From: Allacma fusca
Lineage: Eukaryota > Arthropoda > Collembola > Symphypleona > Sminthuridae
DNA: 64,000 nucleotides
Assembly: GCA_947179485.1 (NCBI GenBank)
Contig: OX359245.1
Coordinates: 57,647,067 to 57,711,066 of the forward strand
Direction of reading: 5' to 3'
Under the pieces are notes generated by a model, which had not been told where the DNA came from, did not search any database, and saw nothing but the letters and a program-made list of their open reading frames with translations. Each line of letters starts with the position of its first letter. Position 1 is the stretch's first letter. This document shows, in pieces, positions 1-10,840 of the stretch. A program made the position numbers and the translations under genes.

Positions 1-51
1 AGATGCTGCAGTAATCAATTCGGCTAATGGAAATAAAAAATTATTTACATT

Positions 52-1021
52 TAGAGCTGCACTCGGTTCAAGTATTTATAAAGATCCGACCATGTACGAA
101 TTTGTCTTGACTCCGACTTCTCATGTACGCATTTTAAAATTACCTGAACTTGATATTTTCCGTTCAAGTAATACTTGAATGAATCAAGTTCGGGTTTTCA
201 AGTAATTCTCAGAGTACTTGACCATGATTTTATATGCGCGTTTCGGGTACAACTTCAACTTGAATTGACCATGATCCGAACTTGACCATGAACTTTAACT
301 TTCGTGTACAAGAAACCTGATTTCTAGGACGCTGAAATGCTTAAATTGTATTGGAGAAAAATTTATATTTGTAATTAAAGTGAGAATATGTAGGTTTCTA
401 ATACACAGTAGGTTTCATGCAGAGCTTTGAGAACAACCGCTTTTAAAATCATAATTGATATGTTGGACCTTCAATGAATGTCGAATGGTGGTGTACTGGA
501 GATCTGCTCTGATTTTGGGTTCCCCGTGGGTCTGGCTTCTCAGTTGTCATTTTCAGTGACAAAGAAATCCTTTCAGGTTTTGTTGACACATGCTATTGTA
601 AAAATTGGTGCGAACCCTTTTAAACCAATTTCTACGGAGCCATTTGATTTTTGAGCGTTCTTTTTATTTGCGTACACGGAACAAGTTAAAAAATGCCTCT
701 TAAAGTGATATACTAAAATGCCACTTTAAGTTTTAATAACTATAGTGTGTCCTAAGGGAATTAAAAATTTTCTTAGCCAAGAAGAAGAAACAATAACTTG
801 AACTTGTACACGAAAAACTCACGTTCGTGGTCAACTGCTTCGTAGTATTTACTTGAACATGACCAAGTACTATGGTTCAAGTAAAATAATTATTCTTGAA
901 TGCGAACTTGACTTGAGGTACACAACCCGAAGCGTTTATGGTTGTACATGTATTTACTTGACCACAACCTGAACGCGAACTTGAACTACTCTAGGTCTAC
1001 TTGAATTTGTGCGCAGCTCTG
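52..1021. mobile_element. hAT-like non-autonomous element 1, motif TTCAAGT/ACTTGAA
   Basis: A 970-bp insertion bounded by imperfect inverted ends (left TAGAGCTGCAC, right reading inward CAGAGCTGCGC) and by an exact 8-bp direct repeat TTTACATT at 44-51 and 1022-1029. Both subterminal regions (about 70-340 and 780-1010) are packed with ACTTGAA/TTCAAGT copies in both orientations; the middle has no coding potential. The sister unit at 38830-38880 has the same flanks joined without an insert, so this is a real insertion. The 8-bp duplication and the CAG-type end suggest the hAT superfamily. No transposase is present, so it would have moved in trans. Confidence 0.8.
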
Positions 1022-1055
1022 TTTACATTTACCAACACGTTTATTTTTATTTCAG

Positions 1056-1089
1056 GTCCCGGACGTCTATCATCATCATCTTCCTTTAG
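1056..1089 (+). other. Candidate micro-exon upstream of chemoreceptor-like copy 1
   Basis: A 34-nt segment lies between a good acceptor (TTTTATTTCAG) and a good donor (GTATGTGTGAG). The same segment with both splice signals recurs at 38880-38927 in unit 3, where it follows a possible first exon at 38679-38721. It would read P-G-R-L followed by a serine run. It could be an N-terminal or 5' UTR exon of the duplicated gene. In unit 3 that frame hits a stop, so coding status is uncertain. Confidence 0.3.
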
Positions 1090-4000
1090 GTATGTGTGAG
1101 AAGTGTCAATGTGTGTAGTGTCAATGATACACTGAAACTATAAAGGTTTCTCATCTTCTTATTAAATATTACAACAATATACTATCTTGTGTTCCGAAAG
1201 GAATTTGTATATGAATGACTCCAAATTGCGTTTGGTGTCAATTGCAAGTTAACCGTAATAAGTAATTGAACTTGCAAGTTCGGTTCAATTGCGGTTTTTT
1301 TACACCAGGGAATTGCAATTGTTGGTACAAGTGCAATTGCAAAAGCATTAAATTCTTCATGACAGGTTGCGCGCAACTGAAATTGCGAGTAATGCAATTG
1401 CAATTACAAGTGCTTGCACTGCAAAAAGTTTCAATTTTAAAAACATTTTTAAATTTAATTGTAACTTGCCACCGTTTAGAATTTGAGCGTAAAAATCCAA
1501 AGAAGGTCTCGATAAGTCATATCGCTCTAATAACTATAGTGCTCATAATAATCACGAGTACTACCTCAACGAGTGTAGTTACTGTATTTACTGCACGATT
1601 CGTCAGTGAGCGGACAAATTAATCTACGTGAATATCTACTAGTGGTTAGTGATGATTAATGATGAAGTGATGCGTATCGAAATGTTCCAATTTGGACAAA
1701 TTTTATTGTCTATCAAGACATTAATTCCCCAGTTCCTTGATCATAGCGAGATTTATAACTGAAGTAGTTATGGTTTGTGTGGATCACTTCATGTGAATTA
1801 ATGAATAGAACTGTTGCCATATGTGCATACGCACATGAAACCAGAAATACGTAATTACATACATCCAAAATTCCCTCAAAAGCATCTCTGTTAACGAGAG
1901 CTAATGGTTCATTAAAAAAAGATGAAGTCTAAAATAATTGAAGAAAGGTTATTTTAGATGAAGGTAGAAGACGACTTTGTGTTTATACTTTTTAGAAAGA
2001 AGGCTGAAGAGGCTAAATATATTTTAAAGGTTTCATGTAAAGATATGTTCAAAGATAGCATTTTAAACAATTTTAGATTAGAAGCCTTGAAGGAAGGCTA
2101 TTTCATTACGCATTCCATCTAGAGCATTTTACTTAATACTACTTCAATTTAGTCAAACTGCATGTAGATCATTTTGTTACTAATCAAAAATGCGCATAGC
2201 ATCTTGCTCTTTTCTGACGATTCACACTAGGTTTATACATGTCAGTTAATTTGCAATTACAAATTGCAATTGCACTTGTTATTGTAATTGCTTATCGGTG
2301 CAATTATATTCAAATATATGGTGAATATAATATAAATATATTATATATGAAATATTTCGTGTGCTAAACATTCAGATAGCAGTATGTACCGTAAACCACT
2401 TACCCACTTCAATGAATTTTGAACTGTCATCTCATATCCGTATTCCTACTATAACATGATCGTCCACATAACTAACTAAAATGCAATCGTGTTAAAAATG
2501 TAAAACTTTGTTCCTATTATACAATCGATAATTACTCTCAAAATATTTTACTCATCAGCAACTACATCAATCCTCAACAAGTTTATCCTCATCTACCTAA
2601 ATCAATCCTCGTCAAGTTTACAACAAGAGCATCTATTTGAAATATTTTCATAATGGCCGGGAAAAATGTCAGTTAAAAGTAATAGTTTGCGGAAGAATAA
2701 CATTTTCCAAGATGAAAAATAACTGAATTATCCTCATTTCATTTGAAATTTCTCTTTTGAGGAAATAACTGAAGTCGATTGTTTGTGACACACTCAGCAA
2801 CGATTAAATTAGAAATAATACTTACTGAAGGCCACTCACTTAAATTCGGGAAAGATAAGTGTAATAGAATTGAACTTAATAATTATTCGAAGTGTTGAAT
2901 ATTGTATTTACGTAAAGTGAAAAACAACAAATTGAGTGTCCATAAGAACCGCCAATATTGTACATTTCCTTAAATTGCTTCCTCTCTCAATAAAAAACAT
3001 TGCGGTGACAAAAACACGTTCTATATTCATGCATTTACCAAACATACATATGTATGTTCATACTAAGTAATTTGTTAGCGGGTTCTCAAGCTTTGGAATT
3101 AGAACCGAAATAATATTATAGAATAAACTTTTACACGAGTGTAAATTTCCTTTTAAATTTTTCAATAATGAATTGTGAAAAATACATCTTTGCTTTAATA
3201 GATTTTAAACCCGAATTTTAATTCATTATGTAGTCCCGCTACGGCAACAGTGTAATTACATAATATATACTGTCTTTGCACCATTAGTAAAGCATTCTTA
3301 AGCAATTCAGCTCCGTAAATCCTAATTTCGTTAACTTAAGTAGCTTTTCTGTGCATTGGTAAACTAATCTGTTTATTAATTAGTATTATAATAGGATTGC
3401 CCACGTCTTCATAAAAATTGCTTTCCAATTTACCAGTAAAAAGTCAAATATATTTCATATCTAATGTACGCATACGTACTATTCTTCCAAACCCCGGCTT
3501 GAAGCATTATGAAATACTTTTAATTTCAGTTTATTATGTACTTCGAAGTTTGTAAAGGTGCGTAACACGAGATCATCGATTTAAAAGGTTTTCGTACCTG
3601 ATAAATCAGCCATGAAGAAATGTCAGCTAATAGTAATAACTTGTGGAGCATAAGATTCTACAATATGACATATGACTAGACCATCCTCATATTCTGGAAC
3701 TTTTATGTCGAGGAAGTTACCTAAGCCGATTGTTTGTGACACAGTCCGGAAATGATTAAACCCTGGGAAAACTTAGTAATAACACTTAGAATGAAAGCCA
3801 CTTACTCGCACTCAGGGAAGTCAAATGGAAAATAATAAAACCTAATTGTTGGCACAAATTTCGAATATTGCCTTGACTTCAATTAAAAATACTTCGATCG
3901 TCAATTAGACCCCGGTAATATTGTGGACTTGCAATTTGTATGTATGTTTATATTTATTGGTTTGGCGGGCAATCGTGGGCGTCATCCACAAATGCGAGTA

Positions 4001-4367
4001 AATTCCACTAGATTGTTTGTAGAGAGTTTTGTCCCATTTTAGTGTCGCAACTCGAAACGACCTTAACCCAAATGACATTCCTGTGTATTTGTGTTTCAAT
4101 TCACAAAAATCGTCTACAAAATATAAATCAGTGAATATCACCACTAACGTATTCAAAACCGTGAAACTATTCCACTCACTATAAATATGGTTGTTTGAAA
4201 ACATTAGTACGCGTACTATTCGTCGAAACTCCAACTTGTAGCATTCTGAAACACTTCCACAATCAATTTTCTTTTTATTTATTTAATCCGTTTTACAAAG
4301 TATATTAAAATTGTTTGCAACAAAATACCAAAGGCCAACTTTAGAATAATTCCTTTCTTCTACAAAA
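1090..4367. repeat. Upstream part of tandem unit 1, no recognised gene
   Basis: Non-coding AT-rich DNA that matches the upstream part of unit 3 (38928-42050) in patches. Examples are the CAATTGCAA-rich tract at 1220-1440 (39240-39500), the stretch at 3036-3340 (39690-40040) and a block at 2370-2510 (41890-42080). An internal duplication is also visible: 3300-3560 resembles 4030-4270, and the same pair occurs in unit 2 (9080-9300 and 10600-10780). I see no convincing exon. Confidence 0.6.
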
Positions 4368-6540
4368 ATGATTTCCTCTGCAGATTTGAAATTTCATGTG
4401 CGATACGTTGCTTTCGGCTCGAATTGGAATATTCTACCATTCGAAGTGATACTAACCGAGGGGCAGTAGATTTGCATAAAACCTGCAAGTAATCTAAGAA
4501 GATATCTCTGGATTCCCTTTTACTTCTACAAAATCCTTCGATTGATTTTGAGTCTTTACGGTTTTGCACTCTTAATGTCAGAACGGAACAAAGTCCCAAC
4601 AATTTATGAGCAGGCACTACACCTATTGTTTATTGCGGGTCTATGCTGTGGTAGCATAATCGAAACACTCACAATTATCCAAAACACTGGAGTAACAGTA
4701 ATGATTTTTAACTTCGTTATAGGAGAACATAAAGATGGTAAATATACAAAAATATTTATGTATAATAATCTGTGAACTCGCATATTTGAAGTAGAAGCTT
4801 ATTGTTGGTGAAGAGACAAAATCATCTACGCACTTTGCAAAAACACAGTATGGTGATAATTAATTTTGTCTGTACAGCGACAATGGTTCTAGTACAAATG
4901 CATGACGATCATTTTACTCCGACAGCTAGAATTGTTTTTCAGGATAATTTGTTGTATGTTCACTAATCATTTTATTTCTTTTCAACCAATTCTACTGTGG
5001 TGAACTTGATGTGTATAATTAATTAACATTCGTGAAAACTGTCATAGATTCAACACGACGAAAACATTGGAAGCAATATTCTGGAAAAGAACTAGTGGCC
5101 ATCCTGATTTCTCCCATTGGTGTTATTTTAACTAATGCATTCATCGTATTGACAGCCTTCATCTGCACAAAACTTCTTTCTTACCACTTGCTACCGGAGG
5201 CTTGGCAAAGCCCTTGGTCTTACGTATTTCTTTTTGTCCACGAAATTGTCATATTAAACTCAGCAGGGTTGAGTATTATCTTTGGACTGGAAAACATGCT
5301 ACTTTTTTTGGACAGAATATCGCACATTTTGAAACACGAAATGATCTTGTTGAGGTATGCATTATCATGGATGCGAAAATTAAAATGCCCTGGGAGTCTG
5401 TTTTTTTGAAAACGGTCACCGTGAAAATCACTATTTTTTGAATCACTTTTACAGGGGCCTATCAGATGCAGAATTAGATGAAAAAAAAATTTCATCTCAA
5501 TCCCGATAGGAAGATAAAAAAACCGAAAAACCCAAACAATTATATAATTTATTACAACCTTACCAATTTGAATATCAAAAAATGGGCTATCTCAAATATA
5601 TATTTGAGATATTACCATGTATCGTACGACACCTGTCGTAAGTTCATGCGATATCGTAAATTATATTCAAGAATGACCCCCCTGTTTCATAAAATTGCAT
5701 ATTTAAACATGACCGGGGATAAAATTCACAAAATGCATGCCCTAGGGTGAATACGCCCAAAATGCACAAATTGTCAACAAAGGTATTGTCAATTTTGCAA
5801 CCCTGCGTATTAAAAAGGAAACGTAAGGGGAAATTAGACATGTACAAGATTTTCAGAATTTTTGCTATGATTATATGATTACAAATTACAACACAGGAAG
5901 GAAAGTATGTTAATATTAGTAGCATTTATTTTGTATATTAATTGCAACGTCCTGAATATGTAACAATGAATATGTGAATATGTTTAAAATGTATATTTTT
6001 TACTGAAATGCATTATTACTAAATATATACCAAATTTATGCAAAATTTGTTTACAGGAAACACATTTCAACGAAAAATTCAGCTAAGCGTTGCTATGCTC
6101 AAAGCAGATTCGTGGAACTGTTCGTCGGATTATTCAACTCAGGATATTCCATATTAGTCTACAGCATTAAGCAGATATTGCTGATTTTGTTGGTAGCGGC
6201 CTTGTTTGTTTCTATCAAATCTTATTCAGAGCAACCGGGTTCGTCCATTTTCTTCCTCGGTGTCGCCTCCTATATGAGTTTCACTTTTATAGCAACTTTC
6301 GGAAAAGCCTTCTTCATCCCTGAATGTATGAGCATAATAAAAAATGAGTTAGTTAGATGCTCAATGTTATTGGGAATGTCTGGGAAAGAAGCATTAATAA
6401 TTAAGAAGCAAGTCAGATCCATTCAGAATACAGGCATCAAAGTCGGAGGTTTTCATACAATCGAGAGAGAGTCCACACCAATATTTATTGATTTCATTAT
6501 CAGGGCTGTTGCTACACTTCTGATCAGTTCCCATGGGTAA
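4368..6540 (+). pseudogene. Chemoreceptor-like membrane protein, tandem copy 1 (premature stop)
   Basis: Three exons: 4368-4737, 5048-5354 and 6057-6540, with GT-AG introns in phases matching copy 3. The product has several hydrophobic helices and a C-terminal block with KVGGFHTIERE followed by a last helix RAVATLLISSH, which resembles the C-terminal layout of arthropod gustatory/odorant receptors. That assignment is by overall look, not a search. The reading frame is interrupted by TAG at 4467-4469 (codon 34 from this ATG), where copy 2 has a lysine codon AAG; everything downstream is open. A downstream start or an upstream exon could bypass the stop, because TTTCCTCTGCAG just after the ATG also looks like a splice acceptor. 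Intron 2 carries an insertion (about 5365-5805). Confidence 0.55.
5365..5805. mobile_element. Insertion in intron 2 of copy 1, related to the 30.7-31.5 kb element
   Basis: Copy 3 goes from its donor directly into ATTAAAAAGGAAAC (42798 on), whereas copy 1 has about 440 bp in between and resumes at 5806. The insert shares blocks with the element at 30705-31519: a TTTGTTTTTTT-type start near 5398, CCGAAAAACCC near 5521 and a GGGCTATCTCAA-like stretch near 5584. The exact ends and target duplication are not clear. Confidence 0.5.
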
Positions 6541-6666
6541 AGTCGGGTTCGTCCTTGCAACTTGTCTAATTGATGTAATTACCACTGTATTATTCGTTTA
6601 GCCGTAAATTATATTAATCAATCTCAATCTCTTAGTTGTGCAACCAAGTACTGCACGAGCTTTATG

Positions 6667-6904
6667 GGTGATTGCTAGTTTCCATCACAGCAATCCATCA
6701 CAGCACTCCATCACAGCACTCCATCACAGAACCCCATCACAGAACTCCATCACAGAACTCTATCAACATTATTATTATGAGCGAGGAAAGGAAGAAAATT
6801 ATTGATTTAGTTGTTAATAGAGACTCAGAACATGGTTCAAGCAGTCAACTAAAAACAAAAAAGAGACGGTGCCATCAACATTCATTATGTATTCAACGAC
6901 GGAG
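6667..6904. mobile_element. 238-bp insertion of unknown type in the 3' flank of copy 1
   Basis: In copy 2 the text GAGCTTTATG runs straight into TAAATGAT (19198-19215). In copy 1 the same place is split by 238 bp, with TTTATG repeated on both sides (6661-6666, 6905-6910). The insert consists of a 13-bp minisatellite followed by a short lysine-rich open frame (from ATG 6778). No inverted ends were found, so the class is unknown; a retroposed fragment is possible. Confidence 0.55.
6682..6766. repeat. 13-bp minisatellite, unit CCATCACAGCACT
   Basis: About six head-to-tail copies of a 13-bp unit, drifting from CCATCACAGCACT to CCATCACAGAACT. It occupies the left half of the 238-bp insertion. Confidence 0.85.
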
Positions 6905-7466
6905 TTTATGTAAATGATGAAGAATAATAAAAATGATTTATTGCCAATGATTGAATACACAAAGCTAGCGCTTTAAAACTGATGGAATTGTCAGGTACCT
7001 AGCAGGAAGATGCTGACAATGACATATAGTATAAATTATTTTTGGGATAACGAGTATGCACTATGCACCGCAAGCATAGTTGACAAAATAGGCTTAGCTT
7101 CAAGGCTGTAATATTCCTAAGTTCTGGAAATGATACCACGTGCAAGTACAAAAGAATTCTTTAAAACCTTAAGGTTACCAACCCGAGTTGTGTGTTTGTA
7201 TGAAACGACAAAAAACCGGAAATGTACTCCATAGAATCAGTAATAATTGCAATAGGTATATACATACTCGAAGACATTCAAATTTCCAATAATGAATTAC
7301 TCTAGTCTTGCAACACTTTAATACTTGTCTTGTGGCTATCATGGAGCTTCACAAGTAATGTCGGTGAATATTTTGAACTGAATTGTCAATAATGCGCGAT
7401 AACCAGGTCTAAAAATGGATGACACGCCCTGATCAATATATTTCTAGGGAGCAGGGTGCCCAGAAG
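6905..7466 (+). repeat. Duplicated 3' flank of tandem unit 1
   Basis: Non-coding. It is closely matched by 19200-19730 (unit 2) and 29300-29788 (orphan), with shared landmarks such as GGCTTAGCT, GATACCA and ATTCTTTCTAGG-like tails. Homology with the orphan stops sharply after GTGCCCAGAAG (7466 and 29788). Unit 3 keeps only the first part (44700-44880). Confidence 0.75.
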
Positions 7467-7900
7467 ACGTTACTTAAACAGTCCATTATAAATACATATG
7501 CGTACCGGTTGGGTAGTACCTCTTTATCTAACCGTTACGTGTGCGTTACATTTGGTGGGCGGTGGCACGGATTTGAGAAATTTGGCGTTACGTAATAAAT
7601 GGACGCCGCCTTATTTAGTAATCGACACTGCAGTTGTACGGAACAATTCTATAGTTTTAACTTACAATTACGACTATTAGTTTATGCTATATAACAGGTA
7701 TGTTTATATGCCCGTGTTTAAAAGTTTATTTGGATGATTTCATTGCTGGTTTTTAAGATCGACAAAATAATACAAATATAAATTAGTGCCTAAGAATTGC
7801 TGCATTTATATACAATGTGGAGTTGGAAAAGGAATGTTTTATTAGGTATTTTTGGATATTGCACCAAAGGAGTATTTTTGGTGCATCATTTTTTATGTCA
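7467..7900. other. Intergenic, nothing recognised
   Basis: A 60-codon open frame at 7498-7680 has a hydrophobic start but no family resemblance and no supporting context. Otherwise nothing is seen. Confidence 0.5.
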
Positions 7901-7904
7901 GTGT

Positions 7905-8442
7905 ACCCTGACCCCTGACCTGGGTTCCCCCCATAAAACATTCGTCATTTGCATCTTGTCCCCAAACGCTCCCTAAATACATACAATAAAAGAATGACGC
8001 CTAATACCCTTAACACTAATTGTATTGATCTCCGTCTCGCTATACACCAAAGTAAGCTAACGCCGCAGGGTGGGAGGGAGTTTGAAATCAGAACTGAAAT
8101 CTGGGACAAGTGGTCGAGTCTATAATTGAGAGTTGACGAGGTACTTGGAGAATTCTCTGTGATCCCAAATTAATGCTGAAATTCCTTAAATTTTTCGTCG
8201 CTGGCTGTCAAAGTTTATCTGAGTGTCCTGCGGGTATTAAGAACTAATTGGTAAGTCCAACAAAAACATACCCACCAGGATTAATTACATTCCTTTTTTC
8301 CAATTCTTTAAACAAAACGGAACGCTTATTTTGATTTTGAAATACAATACATCCGAAATCGGATTGCTATCTATTCTAAATAGGAATTCGTATTCATTAT
8401 CGTATCTTTATTTTCAGCGTAGCCCTACCTTGTACCTGGACC
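7905..8442. repeat. Dispersed repeat, second copy at 49030-49790
   Basis: Long patches match the region upstream of the zinc-finger gene: AAAGAATGACGCCT, ACGCCGCAGGGTGG, GACAAGTGGTCGAGTC and GATCCCAAATT occur in the same order in both places. The block at 8340-8442 (ATCCGAAATCGG to CCTTGTACCTGGACC) corresponds to the start of the other copy (49060-49145). The unit is therefore permuted or tandemly arranged here. No coding capacity was recognised. Confidence 0.65.
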
Positions 8443-8656
8443 TGTCAAATAAATTCAACCAATCTAAAAATCCCTGTTTGCCTAACAACTTCCCCCGACA
8501 TACTTCAAAAAATTTCAAAATCCCTGCCAAACAAAGATCAACGATTTTTAAAATCCCTGTTTGTAAACTAGAATCCCTTCCCTTTGTGATTTTCCCTGCC
8601 ATAAATATTTTTCCCTAGGAAGAATCTTGTCGTGTTCCCACAAAAATCCGACCCCA
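8443..8656. mobile_element. Degraded terminal fragment of the hAT-3 family
   Basis: Contains repeated AAAATCCCTG motifs and ends in AAAAATCCGACCCC, the counterpart of the right end of the element at 19812-24084. No intact left end or target duplication was found. It abuts the dispersed repeat at 8442. Confidence 0.5.
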
Positions 8657-8829
8657 TGAAATAGTGTAGCACATCTTTTGTAATAATCCTGCGCTTGGTC
8701 CAGACCGTGCCAAAATTCAAAAAACAGACCGAATAATTCCTACTAGTTCACAATCAGTGCATTCCTGCAACTCTATATAAAATCCATTAAAGGTATTTAA
8801 TGTTTTTAAGAAAATGTGATATCGTGACA

Positions 8830-8965
8830 TTGTGACATTCTCCGACGACTTGAATTGTTTGTCAGGATTATTTTCACTGTGTTCAATATTCTCTCAATAT
8901 TTAATTTTAAACAATTTTCTAAGGGGTGAACTTTGTGTTTGTAACTAATAAATGTAACATAAGTA
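8830..8965 (+). pseudogene. Orphan intron-1 fragment of a chemoreceptor-like unit
   Basis: The stretch from about 8840 (CTCCGACGAC...) to 8955 (TAACTAATAAATG) resembles intron 1 of copies 1 and 2 (4915-5030; 11445-11570). At about 8970 it joins sequence that belongs about 1 kb upstream of exon 1 in unit 1 (near 3190). It is best read as the scar of an unequal crossover that removed the coding part of a copy. Confidence 0.45.
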
Positions 8966-9700
8966 ACACATGTGTGTTTTAATGGATTTTCAAGCCGCAC
9001 TCATCGTGTTTTCTTGTTTCGGCGGCCGTGCATTTACATAATGTGCACCGTTGCCTCATCATTTCAGAGGGGTAAAGATAATTGCCGTTACGTTGAATAG
9101 CTTTTCTGTGCATTGGTAAACTAATCTCCATAAATCTTCGTCTTTCATAAAAATTGCAATTAAGTTTTCCGCTAAAACGGCAAATATCTAAGATCCCTAA
9201 TGTACCCAAATTCTGGCTACAATTATTCTACTCACTATAAAATTGGCAGTAAGTACTTTTCGATTTATGTACGCAATTCAAAGTCTGTAAACATATGTGG
9301 CACAAGCTAATCGCTTTAATAGATTTTCATAACGGTTAGATCAGCCAGGAAAAAGCGTCAGCAAATAGTAAAAGCTTGAAGAGCATAACATTCTACAATA
9401 TGAAACATTACTAGACCGTCCGTATTTATGAAACTTTAATTCATTTGTTTGTGAGTCACTGAGGAAATTATTAACCCGTTGGAAAAACTAACAATAATTA
9501 TTTTAATCACCGCCACTTACACGAAATCAGGAAAGTTGAATGGATTAGAATAGAATTTAATAGTAGGCCAAAGTTTCGAATATCGTATTGACTTCAATTA
9601 AAATTGTTTTATTGTCAACAAGAACCTTGTCAAGTCACACATATTATATGTATGTATTCATTATTTTGAGTGTGGTCATGCGCAAAAGATTAACAAATAC

Positions 9701-10468
9701 TAGAGGTGCGACTGGGAATTGACTTCAGGCCCGAACCCGGAACAAACCCGAAAAAATACTATTAGCCCGACCCGGCCTGCCAACGCGCTAAACAATTTGA
9801 TAGTCAACCCGACCCGTTTTATGCACCTTCAATTTTGTGAAGCCCGAACCCATTAAAACCCGGTCTCCAAAAATTTTTACAACCCGAACCCGCTAGAAAC
9901 CCGATCTATAAATGGTTTTAAAACTCGATGAAAACCCGGATTTTTTGTACCAAGTGAATCCGTTGTGAAACCTTTGTTTACATATTATATTATATTTACA
10001 TGTACTGATCCATCCCTACTCATCACATTCAATAACCGTGTACTTAAGAAGCAAGACTTAGTTTTGGCTCTGAAAATTTTTGAACATAAACTATCAAGCA
10101 GAAGGGGTCGTTTCAAAATGCTTAAGCATGTATAAGTATTAAATACAATGAACATTATTTATTATGAATATACATACACAAAGCAATGATTGAACTCTGC
10201 GCAACGTCAAATATGCATGGAACATATCTGTACTAAATTATATTCTAGTAGGATTGTCGGGTCATTTGAAATTTTTGGCCCACCCGAACTGAAAACTAAA
10301 TACAGGCACAAGGCCGATATTAACCCGGTTTCATTGGTTCAGTGCAGTCCGAATCCGGTCGTAGCCTGACGTATGTTCGTATTTACAGGCCGAACAAGGC
10401 CAAAAATCCGGCCGGGCCGGGTTCGGGCCGACCCGAATCCAAAATCGCGCTTCCGGGCCCCACTTCTA
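9701..10468. mobile_element. hAT-like non-autonomous element 2, motif AACCCG
   Basis: 768 bp bounded by imperfect inverted ends (TAGAGGTGCGAC / TAGAAGTGGGGC) and an 8-bp direct repeat with one mismatch, ACAAATAC (9693-9700) and ACAAATAG (10469-10476). The flanking 250 bp at each side is full of AACCCG/CGGGTT units, as in CCCGAACCCGG. The interior has no open frame. It sits in the upstream region of chemoreceptor copy 2. Confidence 0.8.
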
Positions 10469-10840
10469 ACAAATAGTGATAACATATAGATGTGGATAGA
10501 TTTCACTAAATTCCGCAAAGTCTAGTCATTAAAATGTCGCAAATCGTAACGTCTGTAATCCAAATATCCTTCCTGGATATTACTGAATAAATCTTAATAG
10601 TTTATAACAATTTGATAAACCTAGTGTATCTATCCCAAAAATATTTATACAAATTACCGTAAAATATTACCATAATTGTACCCAAATCAAAAAACAATTC
10701 CACTCACTGTAATATTGGCTAAAGCAAAAAATAAAAGTATACGTACCATTCAACGTAGTACGAAGTTTGTAAACTTTTGTACAATAAAATACCAACGCCC
10801 GATTTTAGAACAATCGTAAAATTTCTTTGTAAACAAAATA

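Noticed and set aside
3905..4234. Minus-strand open frame with hydrophobic stretches, similar to one at 40873-41118
   Set aside because: Both lie in a non-coding segment repeated several times within the tandem units. Other copies of the segment (9170-9300, 10600-10780) carry stops and no shared start or splice pattern.
6682..6766. Regular repeats that could suggest a CRISPR array
   Set aside because: Units are contiguous 13-mers with no spacers, in eukaryotic DNA.
7498..7680. 60-codon open frame with a hydrophobic N-terminus
   Set aside because: Short, no family resemblance, no promoter or homologous copy in the other units.
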